Assembly: GCA_014529385.2 (NCBI GenBank)
Contig: CM043942.1
Span: 25,794,469-25,858,468 of the forward strand
Reading direction: 5' to 3'
DNA from: Adiantum capillus-veneris
Lineage: Eukaryota; Streptophyta; Polypodiopsida; Polypodiales; Pteridaceae
Length of the DNA stretch: 64,000 bases
The notes below the pieces were generated by a model. It was not told where the DNA came from, searched no databases, and worked only from the letters and a program-made list of their open reading frames with translations. A program made the translations under genes and the position numbers. Within the stretch, counting starts at the first letter, position 1; the number at the start of each line of letters is the position of its first letter. Positions 35,419 to 45,169 of this stretch are shown here, in pieces.

Positions 35419-37446
35419 ATGGCAACGTCATCAACTAACATGGAGGAAAAGATTGCATGCTCGTGCATGCTCTGCAAGTATCAAATCCTGTGCAAGCGTA
35501 GGATATGTAATGAGCATGTGCACAAGTACGGAGAGTTTGCTAAAGAAACCGTACAGAATCTACAATACGACTCCTACGAAACGGGCATTGATTTTCGCGA
35601 CATAGCACCTACATCTGAGAGAGAGAGAAAAAGGATTATGCGTGAAGGTCCTACCAATATAGAGCCAAGGATGGAAGCAAAAAAGGACTTACAGACAGAA
35701 GACGATGGCATGGAGGAGATGCTGGATACCTTCTTCCAGACAAGCGAGGAGAACGCTAACGAAGCAGCACCAGAAGCCGTGCACCTATCTCCTGAAGACA
35801 TGTTGAGGAAATTGGCACGTCAACCAATTTATGAAGGCGCCAAAATATAAATGCTTCGTACTTGTCTGGCGTTTTTGAATCTTCAATCAGTGTACGGGTG
35901 GTCAGATGCAAGCGTCACTGCTTTGTTTAGGTACGTAATTTACAAAAGAGATTTTTTGATTGCAACAGTGACGTGCTTGGAGAGCTTTTTAATTTAATGT
36001 GGCTTAAATAGGTTTTTGCGGGAGCAACTTCTCCCGGCTGGCAAAATGAAATTCCCCCCTCCAAGCCAGACGCAAAGCAACTATTGACCTCAGTTATCTT
36101 GGACTACAACAAGATTCATGCTTGTCCAAATGATTGCATTCTTTTTCGCAATGAATTCGCAGATTGTCTGTCGTGTCCTAAGTGCGGAGCAATGCGCTAT
36201 AAACAAGATGCAGTTGGCGAGACAGTGCCAGCTAAAGTGTTGCGGCATTTCCCTATTATTCCTAGGATAAAAAGCATGTTTTGTTGTGGTTTCATTGCAA
36301 AGTTGATGCGGTGGCATTCTATGAATAGATCCACTGATGCAACATTTAGGGTGCCTGCTACTGATTCAAAGGCCTGGAGGCACATTGAAGATACTTGGCC
36401 ACATTTTAAGAGTGAACCATGCAATTTGCGTTTGGGCATGGCAATGAATGGAGTCAATCCATTTGGCTTGAGAAGCTCGTCATGGAGCACTTGGCCTATG
36501 TGCCTTATCAATTACAACCTCCCGTCGTGGCTTGCCATCAAGAAGGGTCATTTGATATTAAGCTTGATTGTACCTGGTAAGTTCAAGGCAAAAGACATGG
36601 ATTTTTATCTAGCTCCACTAGTTGACGAGCTCCAGGAGTTATGGCATGGGATCGACATAGCAGCTGCGGTTGAACCAGTAGGACAACAACGTGCAAGGAT
36701 CCATGGACTTCTTATGTGGATTATGTATGATTGGCCAGGATACGGAGAAGCTTCTGGTAATGGTTCTTGATTTACAAAATGCTCGCTATTCGCAAGCACT
36801 TCGCCTTGGCCTGATTCATGCTTTAATATATGCAGGGCTAAAAACTTTGGGATACAATGCATGTCCAATTTGCGGGTAGTCTTTGGATGTGCACTATTAT
36901 GCCTCTCTTTGAAATTCTTTTTATCAAGGCCACCACCATTATCTTCCAGATGGCCATCACTTGCGCGAAGGTCAGCTTGGTCGCATCGAATGTCGTCCTA
37001 TGCATGTACAAGAGTGGCGTCGCCGATGGGAGCAACATGAGGGGCAACCTGTTCCAGGAATGAAACATTTGTCCATTCTCCATACGTTGCCGTACTGGGG
37101 TGATCTACTAATTAACCATTTGCAGGATCCAATGCATATATTCAAGAATGTGGGAGAGCTCCTCTAGAAGACAATCATGGGAATGAAAGACAATCGAGCT
37201 TCACAAGATGATTTGCAGTCAGTTAGAAAGATGCCAGAGCTGTGGCCTTTCACCAATGTAGCTGGCCAAACAAAACTTCCAAGAGTGCCATGGGTATTGC
37301 TAAAAAACGAAGAGCGACAAGTTAAAAGGGTGATTTCAGAGTTCAGAACAGCAACAGGATATATGCAAGAAATAAACAAGTATTTGAAGGGCAAGATCTC
37401 CTGGAGGAAAGTTGTAACATTTAGTGGCCTAATAACTTGTGTGTAG
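35419..37446 (+). pseudogene. TNP2-type CACTA transposase, broken and 3'-truncated
   Basis: The N-terminal part (35419-35850) has C-S-C-x2-C and later histidines like the transposase-associated domain. The tnp2 core follows: LNLQSVYGWSDASVTALFR, then after a GT-AG intron (35931-36011) FLREQLLP, YNKIHACPNDCILFRNEF, CPKCGAMRYK, VLRHFPIIPR, MRWHS, LRLGMAMNGVNPFG, SSWSTWPMCLINYNLPSW and MDFYLAPLVDELQELW. A second GT-AG intron (36757-36835) precedes LGYNACPICG, LPYWGDLLINH and DPMHIFKNVGELL. Both introns keep the frame. Stops at 35848 (TAA), 36877 (TAG), about 36910 (TGA) and 37165 (TAG) kill it, and homology ends at 37440, where another sequence has inserted. This enzyme would cut at the element ends. 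Confidence 0.9.
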
Positions 37447-38600
37447 CGGAAATTAGCATGAACATAGTGGGCATTTCATTAGAATAGATTCCTAATGAGA
37501 ATTACAAGAGTGCTTGGGTGGAGAGAGCAACAAAAAGCATAACACCTAGTTAGATAGCATGAACAATACTTTCAAAAGAGAGAGAAATTAAGAAATTGAC
37601 AACAGTTGAGGACCGGATTTGCATGGAGCCAGTCCCCCCTCCAAAAGGCTTTGTATTATGGTTTCCCCCATCAAGAGAGACATTGTACAATACAATTCTT
37701 TGTGTTCCTTCAAGACTAGCTAGTGCAATGAAGATGAAAGCTTCATGCACTAAGAAAAACACTTAGCAAACACAACTTCAATTATCTCCGTTCTCAGACC
37801 CAAGACCTCACACACCTTCGAAGATGGTGAGAGCTAGTAGGGTATGAGAGTAGATTGAGAGGAAGACGGAGTATCTTACGAGAAAGATGTACATCTCCTC
37901 ACATAATCACTCATATTAGCATAGCGTAGCTTAGTAGTTAGCTTGGTAGAGGAGATGAGCATGCATTGAAGCTTGGCTCTTGGTTGGATTTGCATCCACA
38001 TGCCAAGAGTGTGTCGATGTAGGCTTCTATCTCACACGCTTGGAGAAGGTGAGGGCTCCATTAAAGCTTGGGAAGAGATAGTCTTCTCTTTCTTCACACA
38101 TGAGATTGTGTGAGTGTGTGTGTTTTAATGCCTTGCAAAAATCAGCCCCCTCTCTCTCTCTTGGGTGAGCCCTCTTGCTAAATGCTCTTGCTATCCTCCC
38201 ATTGGACCTCCCCACGGCTAGCCTATCACAATTAAGCAGCATAAGTGATAGCCTTCTGACATGTGTCCGCCTTTTCCCTTTTGTGAGAGCTTTAGGTAAT
38301 TTAATAATTAAACTAAACTCTCATTGGACCCCTTTGCCTCCTGGCCAATAGGAATCAGGCAAGCCATTGGGTTGCTGAATGCTCATTGGACCCCTTGGGA
38401 GACTGTCCAATAGTCTTCTAGAGGACTTAATTCTCATTGGTTCTTTTATTAAGTGTTTTTAAATTAATTAAACTAGATTTACTCTAGCCTAATTCTCATT
38501 GGTCCACCTCTAAAGCCATCCAATAGGAATTGGGCACACCTTGTGGGCATCTAGGCTAGGGAGCTGACATGTGTCCCTAATTCCCTTTGTGTAAAGGGAG

Positions 38601-38645
<45 letters not shown>

Positions 38646-38950
38646 CTTTCTCTCTCATCCCCTACTCCCAAGGCTCGCCCCCTCCTATGTATGGATTTGA
38701 AAAGACTTTTTGGTCACACACAAAGCATCCAATTTCCCCTAGGGTTGACCTTTGGACACAACCTTTGAATTTTGGAAGCTTAGCATTTTGGAAGTCTTAA
38801 TGGGCTGAACCTTAGGGTCTTTTTAGCCCATTGTTGCACATGGCTCTTTTGAAGATGCCCCCCCCCTTTGGATCCCTATTTTCCCTCCTTTGGATCTCTA
38901 CTGTGGCCGGTCTGCTAGCTTAACCAATATTCTAGCTTTTTCTCCCCTGG
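37442..38950 (-). mobile_element. Insertion in the transposase gene, probably a minus-strand LTR
   Basis: The transposase frame is lost at about 37440 and transposase-like acidic sequence resumes at about 38990. The interval starts TGTAGCGG, contains CT and GT runs (38149-38162, 38604-38643), and has at least eight ATTGG / CCAAT words at 38200-38530, which read as CCAAT boxes on the minus strand. No coding frame is recognised. A CCAAT-rich U3 read from the right suggests a solo LTR on the minus strand. I found no clean target duplication, so exact limits are uncertain. Confidence 0.4.
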
Positions 38951-38984
38951 AACTTTCCCATATTAATTGATCAGTTTAACATGA

Positions 38985-39270
38985 GAAAATCATTTAGGAG
39001 AATTAGATATTGATTATTATGACAAAAGTCAGTCAGACAATGTCCATACTACTGCGACAGTAGATGAGATGGACGAAGGTATGGCAGAGGAAGCTGACAG
39101 ATATACGAGGGATGACGCAGACGAGCCAGAATTGATACTTGTAGATAAAGATGCAATGGATGAAGACAATCTGCCAGAACGAGTTGGGGCACAATTATGT
39201 TTGTAATTAGAGATAGATGATGAAACGGTGCAAGATCTTATTGATGATGCCTCACTCGTCGAGGCCTAGG
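38985..39270 (+). pseudogene. Acidic C-terminal end of the CACTA transposase
   Basis: The sequence reads as a strongly acidic segment (DYYDKSQSDNVHTT, DEMDEGMAEEADRYTRDDADEPELILVDKD) with a stop at about 39204, then more acidic residues. An acidic tail is common at the C-terminus of plant TNP2 proteins. It is separated from the core by the insertion at 37442-38950. Confidence 0.45.
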
Positions 39271-39375
39271 CCTATAAGTGTTTGTGTGAAGACGTTGATT
39301 TAAAATTAATCTTAAAGTTAATTTAAACAACTGTGTTCTGACGCTTTATTTACTTTATTTGTGTAGGACTTTAGT

Positions 39376-40291
39376 ATGGCAAACCAGTTTCCAGATCCCG
39401 CTTCTATGAGTGCAAATGCATTCATGGGCTTCGTTTCACGGATGACGCCTACTCAGATGGCAGAGGCTTCTCAGTATTGGGTAGCCAGAGGCACGGGTAC
39501 TACGCCTCCGGGCTTCACACCTGAGGGTCTGATGCCTAGGGGAGGGACACCTATGGGGGGGGGGGGGACGCCTATGGGTATGACTCCTGCTTCTCCCATC
39601 ACGGCCTCTTCGACACCTAGGGGTGGGGCAGTGGCGGGTATGTCCTCATCTCCGTAGAACAGGCGCACTCTCCGATCTCGGCGATCGTTAGGTGGAGGTG
39701 GTGGTTGCTGTGGAGGAGGGTCCACAGATGCTTCGACCCCTCCTCGCTCACGACCCCTGTCCTACCCAAGCACACCTCTTGACACACCTCTTGGCACACC
39801 TCAGACACCTTGGGGGGCACATGATCCTAGTGCCTCCAAGCTCTATACTGTACGGCCAGATGGTTCTGTTGATATGGATAGAGTCGGGACTGACATGAGA
39901 CAGCGGATTCACCAGCTCGCGTAGCTACAGTTTTCGACCAGCATTCTGACGTCTTGGGATCAGCAGGAAAAGGACAAAGTCACTTACATAGTGGAGACCA
40001 TCCTGAGAGAGTACCAGCTTGCTCCGGGTTCTGACGTTGTTCCGAGGAGGTGGATCAAGGGTGTTGCACGGGACACCGTGAAACATCACGAGATGCAACT
40101 CAGAAGGCTTTCAGGATCGGCTCGCCGAAGCCTTCGGACATCCCACACGAGACGTGGCTGCAGATCAGGGAGGATGAGCGGACAGCAGCGGCCACGCAGT
40201 TCAGACAGCAGCGTGAGGCTGCGCAGATACGACAGATGACCAGGGGGGACATCTCATCTTGGCAGCGGAGGCTTCGACACCTTTCGCTATG
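39376..40291 (+). pseudogene. TNPA-like / Ptta-En-Spm family protein
   Basis: The ORF starts at ATG 39376 with a proline-, glycine- and threonine-rich N-terminus (GGTPMGGG, DTPLGTPQTP). The same frame continues past TAG at 39655-39657 and 39922-39924 into SWDQQEKDKVTYIVETILRE and VVPRRWIKGVARDTVKHHE. A shift at about 40110 leads to IPHETWLQIREDERTAAATQ and QQREAAQIRQMTRGDISS. That end resembles the conserved region of the plant Ptta/En/Spm (Transposase_24) family. In CACTA elements this second protein binds the subterminal repeats. Its place after TNP2 on the same strand fits. At least two stops and one frameshift make it inactive. Confidence 0.7.
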
Positions 40292-40679
40292 AGTTTGTGA
40301 GTTTCTAATCCAATATTAACTATGGAGTTTTTTAAAACGCGATGAATCATGTATTCTTATTACTCTGATTTTTGTATAAATGCAGAATCTTGCGATGCAT
40401 TGAGCCCCGACACGTCAGGAGGAGTCAGATGGATATCGCAGAGGTATCTATGAAGTATTGAATGATCTTGATGCTTCAGGAGGGCTTGTAGACTGGGCGG
40501 CTTTACAGTCTCGCTGATCGCTTGAGGTAAGATGTTAATATGTGTGAGTTGATTTAATTAAGTAAGTATATGTGAAGTAATATCAATACTAATTTTGTGA
40601 GTTGTCCTATGTGCAGGTTGTGACGCCTAGTCATCAGTGGACCGGATTTCATATATATGCTTTGTGAGACACAAACATG

Positions 40680-40960
40680 CTTCTGTGTCTCCTTTTGTAT
40701 AGACATATATATATATGGTTATGATTATTGTTTAGACAATTATTGTTTTCCTTATGGTTATGGTTATTGTCATTGTCATTGTATAGACATGGTATTCTTG
40801 TATAGACATAGTTATGGTTCATATTTTGTTTATGGTTATGTTTAACTTTCTGGTTATGATCAAAGTGGTTATATTGGTCAGTTATGGTTTTAAGTTATGG
40901 TTATGGTTCGTTATGGTTATGCTTTCAAGTTATGGTTATGGTTCGTTATGGTCATTGGTC
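40680..40960. repeat. TATGGT / GGTTATG-rich stretch
   Basis: Irregular copies of TATGGTTATG fill this stretch. It is low-complexity, without coding value, and lies near the right end of the CACTA element. Confidence 0.8.
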
Positions 40961-41102
40961 TTAAATCTCATGTGAGATCCTACATGGATAGCATGTAGGA
41001 GGCGTATACATGATATATATTTTTTAAAAAGTTTATGTAAAAACAAAGGAAACTCTGCCAAAATTTTTGCGGGAGCACGGTTGATTTTGGTGCTGCTCGC
41101 TT

Positions 41103-41192
41103 TCTTGGGTAGAGGGCAGGAATTCTGGCTGTGGTGGCTATGTCCATCTTTTCACTGGGCATAGGCCAGGCTACCTGCCCTCTGCCCAAGAA
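41103..41192. repeat. Inverted repeat near the CACTA right end
   Basis: CTTGGGTAGAGGGCAGG (41103) is mirrored by the complement of CCTGCCCTCTGCCCAAG (ending 41192), with 56 bp between. It could form a cruciform or a hairpin. It may be a foldback insertion or part of the subterminal region. Confidence 0.75.
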
Positions 41193-41205
41193 TTTTTTTT
41201 TCTGT

Positions 41206-41427
41206 TATGGTCGTCGATATATGCGTCTATATATCCATCTATATGTGCGTCTATACCTACGCCCATATCTACGTCGCTATCTGCGTCTATCACTGCGTCC
41301 ATATCAGCGTCGCAAATAAAGCCTTTCCACGCATATAGTGATGCAAATAGAGATAGTTTCACAAGGATGCAGATATCGACGCGGGGCGTCGATATCTGCG
41401 TCGATGACACCTTTTTTTGTTGTAGTG
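41206..41427. repeat. CACTA right subterminal repeats and terminus
   Basis: Words such as GTCGATAT, GCGTCTATA and ATATCGACG repeat in both orientations, the counterpart of 31571-31770. CCTTTCCACGCATAT here matches CCTTTCCACGCGTAT at 31621. It ends with TGTTGTAGTG at 41427. Confidence 0.85.
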
Positions 41428-41430
41428 AGA

Positions 41431-42400
41431 GTCCATGGTAGCTAAGAAACAATGATGTGCCCAAAGGTATGTGGGTCACCGTGTTTGAAGAGCCACGAAG
41501 AGGAAGTCCAAGGTACACTGTAAAAAAATGAAGTTATAGTTTTATGAGTCTTTCATGTTGCAGCACCATAAGGTATGCTAGGAGCCTCCCATAAATTACA
41601 CTGTTTCTATTGCCCATACCCGTTCTTTTGTTCTAGAAAACTGCATAGCTTGTAGCACAAGTCGGAAGAGCCCATCAAAGAAGAAATACTCGGAAAGAAA
41701 CCCTATTGCTTGGGCTGTGTTTGCTGAAGAAGTTGTGGCCAATGTCATAAAAAAAGGCACTTATGCCCAAAAAGTTAACAGATGGAGAGAGGCCAATGGG
41801 ACCACACAAGTTGTTGAATCACCTCTACTCAATGTGAAGCTTGAAGGGAATCATGAGTTAGAGAAAACGGCCACTGTAAATGTGGATTTTCAAGACCATA
41901 TATTGGCTGCAAAGAAAATGGTTAGCACCTTCACTGAGAGGGGTTCATGAGAAGAAAGAGCAGCGAGACAGAGAATGAATATAGATTTGGAGGCAGCAAG
42001 GCAGACATGCACAAACAAGAAGGTCTCTCAAATGGCATAACTGTATTTCAAAAAAATCTGGTAGATTCTCATTTCCAATTGGAAGCAATAGAGGCAACGG
42101 GTAAAACTACAAACACGGAGAAAATCATAAGACTCCGTGCTGACATTAAAGCTGCAAAGGAAGTTCTACAACTTCTAGGAGCTTCAAAGTTTCCTGACTA
42201 TGAGAAGCGTGTGACAACTTGCCAGGTAGAGAGAGATAGGGTGCAAGAATTGCTTGACCAAGATGTTCGCAAACTAGAATTCTGCAAAGACATACTCAAA
42301 ATGTTGGGGAAAAATCATGTGTACACAATTTATTCATTTCCTTGTATAGTCATAGATCAAGTTGTCTCATCATGAAAGACGTTTGTGCTTGCGGCCTGGA
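41431..42400 (+). pseudogene. Unrecognised gene, segment right of the CACTA insertion
   Basis: Short protein-like stretches follow one another: WVTVFEEPRRGSPRYTV (about 41471-41521), a basic block CSTSRKSPSKKKYSERN leading into a frame to 41950 (FAEEVVANVIKKGTYAQKV), and 41947-42375, where residues 60-135 are rich in heptad-like charged and leucine residues (IIRLRADIKAAKEVLQLLG) and probably form a coiled coil. The two frames overlap by 4 bp at ATGA, possibly a frameshift. Function is not recognised. Between exon-like parts the DNA is AT-rich, so introns are possible. Confidence 0.35.
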
Positions 42401-42599
42401 TTTCTTGACAATGAGGTAGTGGTGTTTGTATGCTCCAATGCAAACACCCCTACCATCTCTTATGCTTTGCACATCTATTTGGAAGTTGCAATATGTGCAT
42501 GTACAGTGACTGCAATCAAGTAATTGTCGATGTTGCATGACGAATGTGCCCACCCTTAGTTGCCAAGAATTTTCTATTAGTTGGTATGTTCATCTGCAA

Positions 42600-43515
42600 A
42601 CCTGGCTCACTTTAATACGTAGTAGATTGCACCTAGACATTGGTGGGGGGAGCACCTAGTGACATAGAAATGGTCTTATAATTGGTAGAAACCTCCCATA
42701 GAGTAGTAGAAACCATTTTGGTATTGGTGGTATCTACATTGGACCTGCTAGAAATGATCCTTGGAATGATAAACCATAAGCTTGGGATAAGTAGAAAGTA
42801 TCAACAGACCTACTAGAAACCTTAATTGCATGCACTATAAAGCAGTGAAGGCCTAGGTAAAAACCAATGACCTAGTAGAAACTAGTCTTGGAACCACAGC
42901 AGGACATTATTTCTACCAATGTGATGGTAGTAACCAGTAGACTGCACCTAGACATTAGTGGGAGGAGCACCTAGTGATGTATAATTGGTAGAAACCACCC
43001 ATGGAGTGGTAGAAACCATTCTAGCATTGGTGGAATCCAAAACCTTCGAATGATAAACCATAATCTTGGGATAAGTAGAAAGCACCAGTGGACGTGCTAG
43101 CAGCCACCAATTGCCTGCATTAAAAGGTAGTGGCTTGGTAGAAACTAGTCTAGAAACCACACTAGTAAATTGTTTCTACCATTTTCATGGTAGAAACCAA
43201 TAGACTGCAATTAGACATTGGTGGGGGGAGCACCTAGTACCATAGAATGCTCTTATAATTGGTAGAAACCACCCATGGAGTGGTAGAAACCATTCTAGTA
43301 TTGGTAGAATCAACATTAGACCTACTAGAAATTATCCTTGGAATGATAAACCATAAGCTTGGGATAAATAGAAAACATCAGTAGAACTGCTAGAAACCAC
43401 AATTGCCTACACTATAAAATAGAGAAGGCCCATGTAGAAATCGATGACCTGGTAGAAACTAGTCTAGGAAGCACACCGTGACATTGTTTCTCCCAGTGTA
43501 ATGGTAGAAACCACT
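42600..43515 (+). repeat. TAGAAACC array, segment left of element 2
   Basis: Tandem units of about 263-315 bp begin GCACCTAGACATTGGTGG (42629, 42944, 43207) and contain many GGTAGAAACCA words, for example CCCATGGAGTGGTAGAAACC. The core word is the complement of GGTTTCTA in the array at 24586-26150. It is non-coding. It is interrupted by element 2 exactly before the next unit start. Confidence 0.85.
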
Positions 43516-44103
43516 TGTTAACCCTCACGGCTCACGGACACCCCATCACCTACGACGGATGTGTATTATGTATTTGGTAGAGTCACGTACCGGGCTGTCG
43601 GTCCAATAGGAAAAGGGTAAGAGTGATCGCCGATGAGAGGCGCACTCTAACCGGGACATTCAAGAGATTAGTGGGCTAAGCATGGGCGCCCAAGTGTGAA
43701 TGGGGTGAGCTCATATAAAAGCCAACTAAACCTAAAATTCACTTATTCTCTCATTTGTGCAATAGAAGAGTGCTCTTACTCCATCTCCATCTCCATCTTC
43801 TTCTTCTTCACCTCCTTGTGTGTGTGTGTGTATGTGAGAGAGAGAGAGTTAGGGAGAGTGTGTGTGCGATCAAGAATTACGAAGGCACAACGGCGGCGAA
43901 GCGGTTGAGCGCGGCACGACTACAGCTTCTTCTTCATCGCGGCGAGGAATCCACCACGAAGGCGAGCGTAGAGCGGTGAGTGACACACCCTTTGCTCTCT
44001 TGAGCTTGCTAGATTGGTCTTGTTGTGTGCCTGGAGCCATTTGTGGCTCTCATACGGTGTATCGGCAAGTCCCTTGCTTCGACAGTGCGGCAAGGAGCGC
44101 ACA
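43516..44103 (+). repeat. 5' LTR of element 2
   Basis: TG...CA ends (TGTTAACCC and GGAGCGCACA), 588 bp. A CATATAAAAGCC box lies at about 43714. (CTT)n, (GT)n and (GA)n tracts follow downstream, as in the 3' copy. Confidence 0.92.
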
Positions 44104-44107
44104 TTTT

Positions 44108-44125
44108 TGGCGCCGCTGCCGGGGA
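44108..44125 (+). other. Primer-binding site of element 2
   Basis: TGGCGCCGCTGCCGGGGA starts five bases after the LTR end. It is of the TGGCGCC type usually assigned to tRNA-Asp in plant Ty3 elements, with one likely change. Confidence 0.88.
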
Positions 44126-45169
44126 ATCTCCCTGCACTAAGCCCAAGAGGCACTTTGTGCTTCTCCTATGAGTTGTTTGTAGTAGGAAAGAAGAGGAAGA
44201 GAAAGAGGAATGAGTTGTTTTTCTGCAAGTTGTTAATTTCTATGTTGTCTGCAAGTTCTGTGATTTCTGCATAATGTTGTGTTTTCTGTTTGCACACAGT
44301 CTTTGCACAATTAGTAGTCGTTAACTTGTTTGCAGTGAATGAATAAGTAGGAAGGCAGTTAGCAATTTTTGCTTGCCCACAGTCTGTACACAGTTTTCTG
44401 TCAAGGTTTGCCTGCACACAGTCTTTGCACAGTAAGGTAGTGAGAGAGGAAGTAGGTGGACAGTTAGCTCACTGTCAGTAAGCAGTTAACAGATTAGTCA
44501 GTAGTTAGCAGCACTGTTAGTAAGTAGATAAGGTAGTGAGCTGTCTGTGAGCTGTGAGTTGTTGACTGGGAGGTTAGGTAGGTGACAGTGTGTGTGGCCA
44601 AGAAAGGGTCACCTAAACCGCGTGCGGTCATCGCCTTAAAAAAATAAAAATTAAATTTAAAAAAAAACCAAAAATATTTAAGCGTGAGTGACTGGGGGGC
44701 TACACTAAAATTTTGATCGGGATCGTTTGCCCAAGCCCAAGCCTCAGTCCTCAGCCTTATGATATATACTTGAGTCACTCTTATATATATACCCTACCCC
44801 CTCAAGAGGGAATGAGAGCATGTGGGACAAGTCCTCCACTCTCCTCCCTTCTCTTCCCACTTGCACCCTTAGACTTTCTAATTTGGGCCTAGTTCCCTAC
44901 TAGAAATTGACGGTTTTAGGGATTCCGAGGGCATAAAATGACCAAACGGAGGGTTGTAAAGCACGGCACATCCCTCTGACCGAGACCCTTGTTTTGAGCT
45001 ATCATACGTTCTATTCTACAGCTGGGTCAGATAAAAAGGACCAAAAAATCAAAAATAAATAAATAAATAAATAAATAAATAAGAAAAGACTTGGGTTGCA
45101 AAACACCCAAAATTACTAGGTGAGCAGCCTTCACGGGCCCTCACTGACACTTCTAGGTGAGCAACCTTC
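44126..45169 (+). other. Leader of element 2
   Basis: Untranslated leader. It has irregular CAGTTAGCA / GCACACAGTCTTTGCACA repeats at 44290-44540 and an (AAAT)n run at 45055-45082. It has no palindromes like those of element 1. Confidence 0.6.

Larger units (their letters stand above)
31571..41427 (+). mobile_element. CACTA (En/Spm-type) DNA transposon, 9.86 kb
   Basis: The left end is CACTACAACATAAC (31571) and the right end reads TTTTTTTGTTGTAGTG (to 41427), whose complement is CACTACAACAAAAAAA. The 3-bp target duplication AGA is present at 31568-31570 and 41428-41430, as expected for this superfamily. Subterminal TATCGACG repeats lie at both ends. Inside are a 173-bp tandem array, a TNP2-type transposase pseudogene and a TNPA/Ptta-type pseudogene, both on the plus strand. 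Stops and an insertion in the transposase mean it cannot move by itself. Ends are good enough that it might still be mobilised in trans. Confidence 0.92.
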
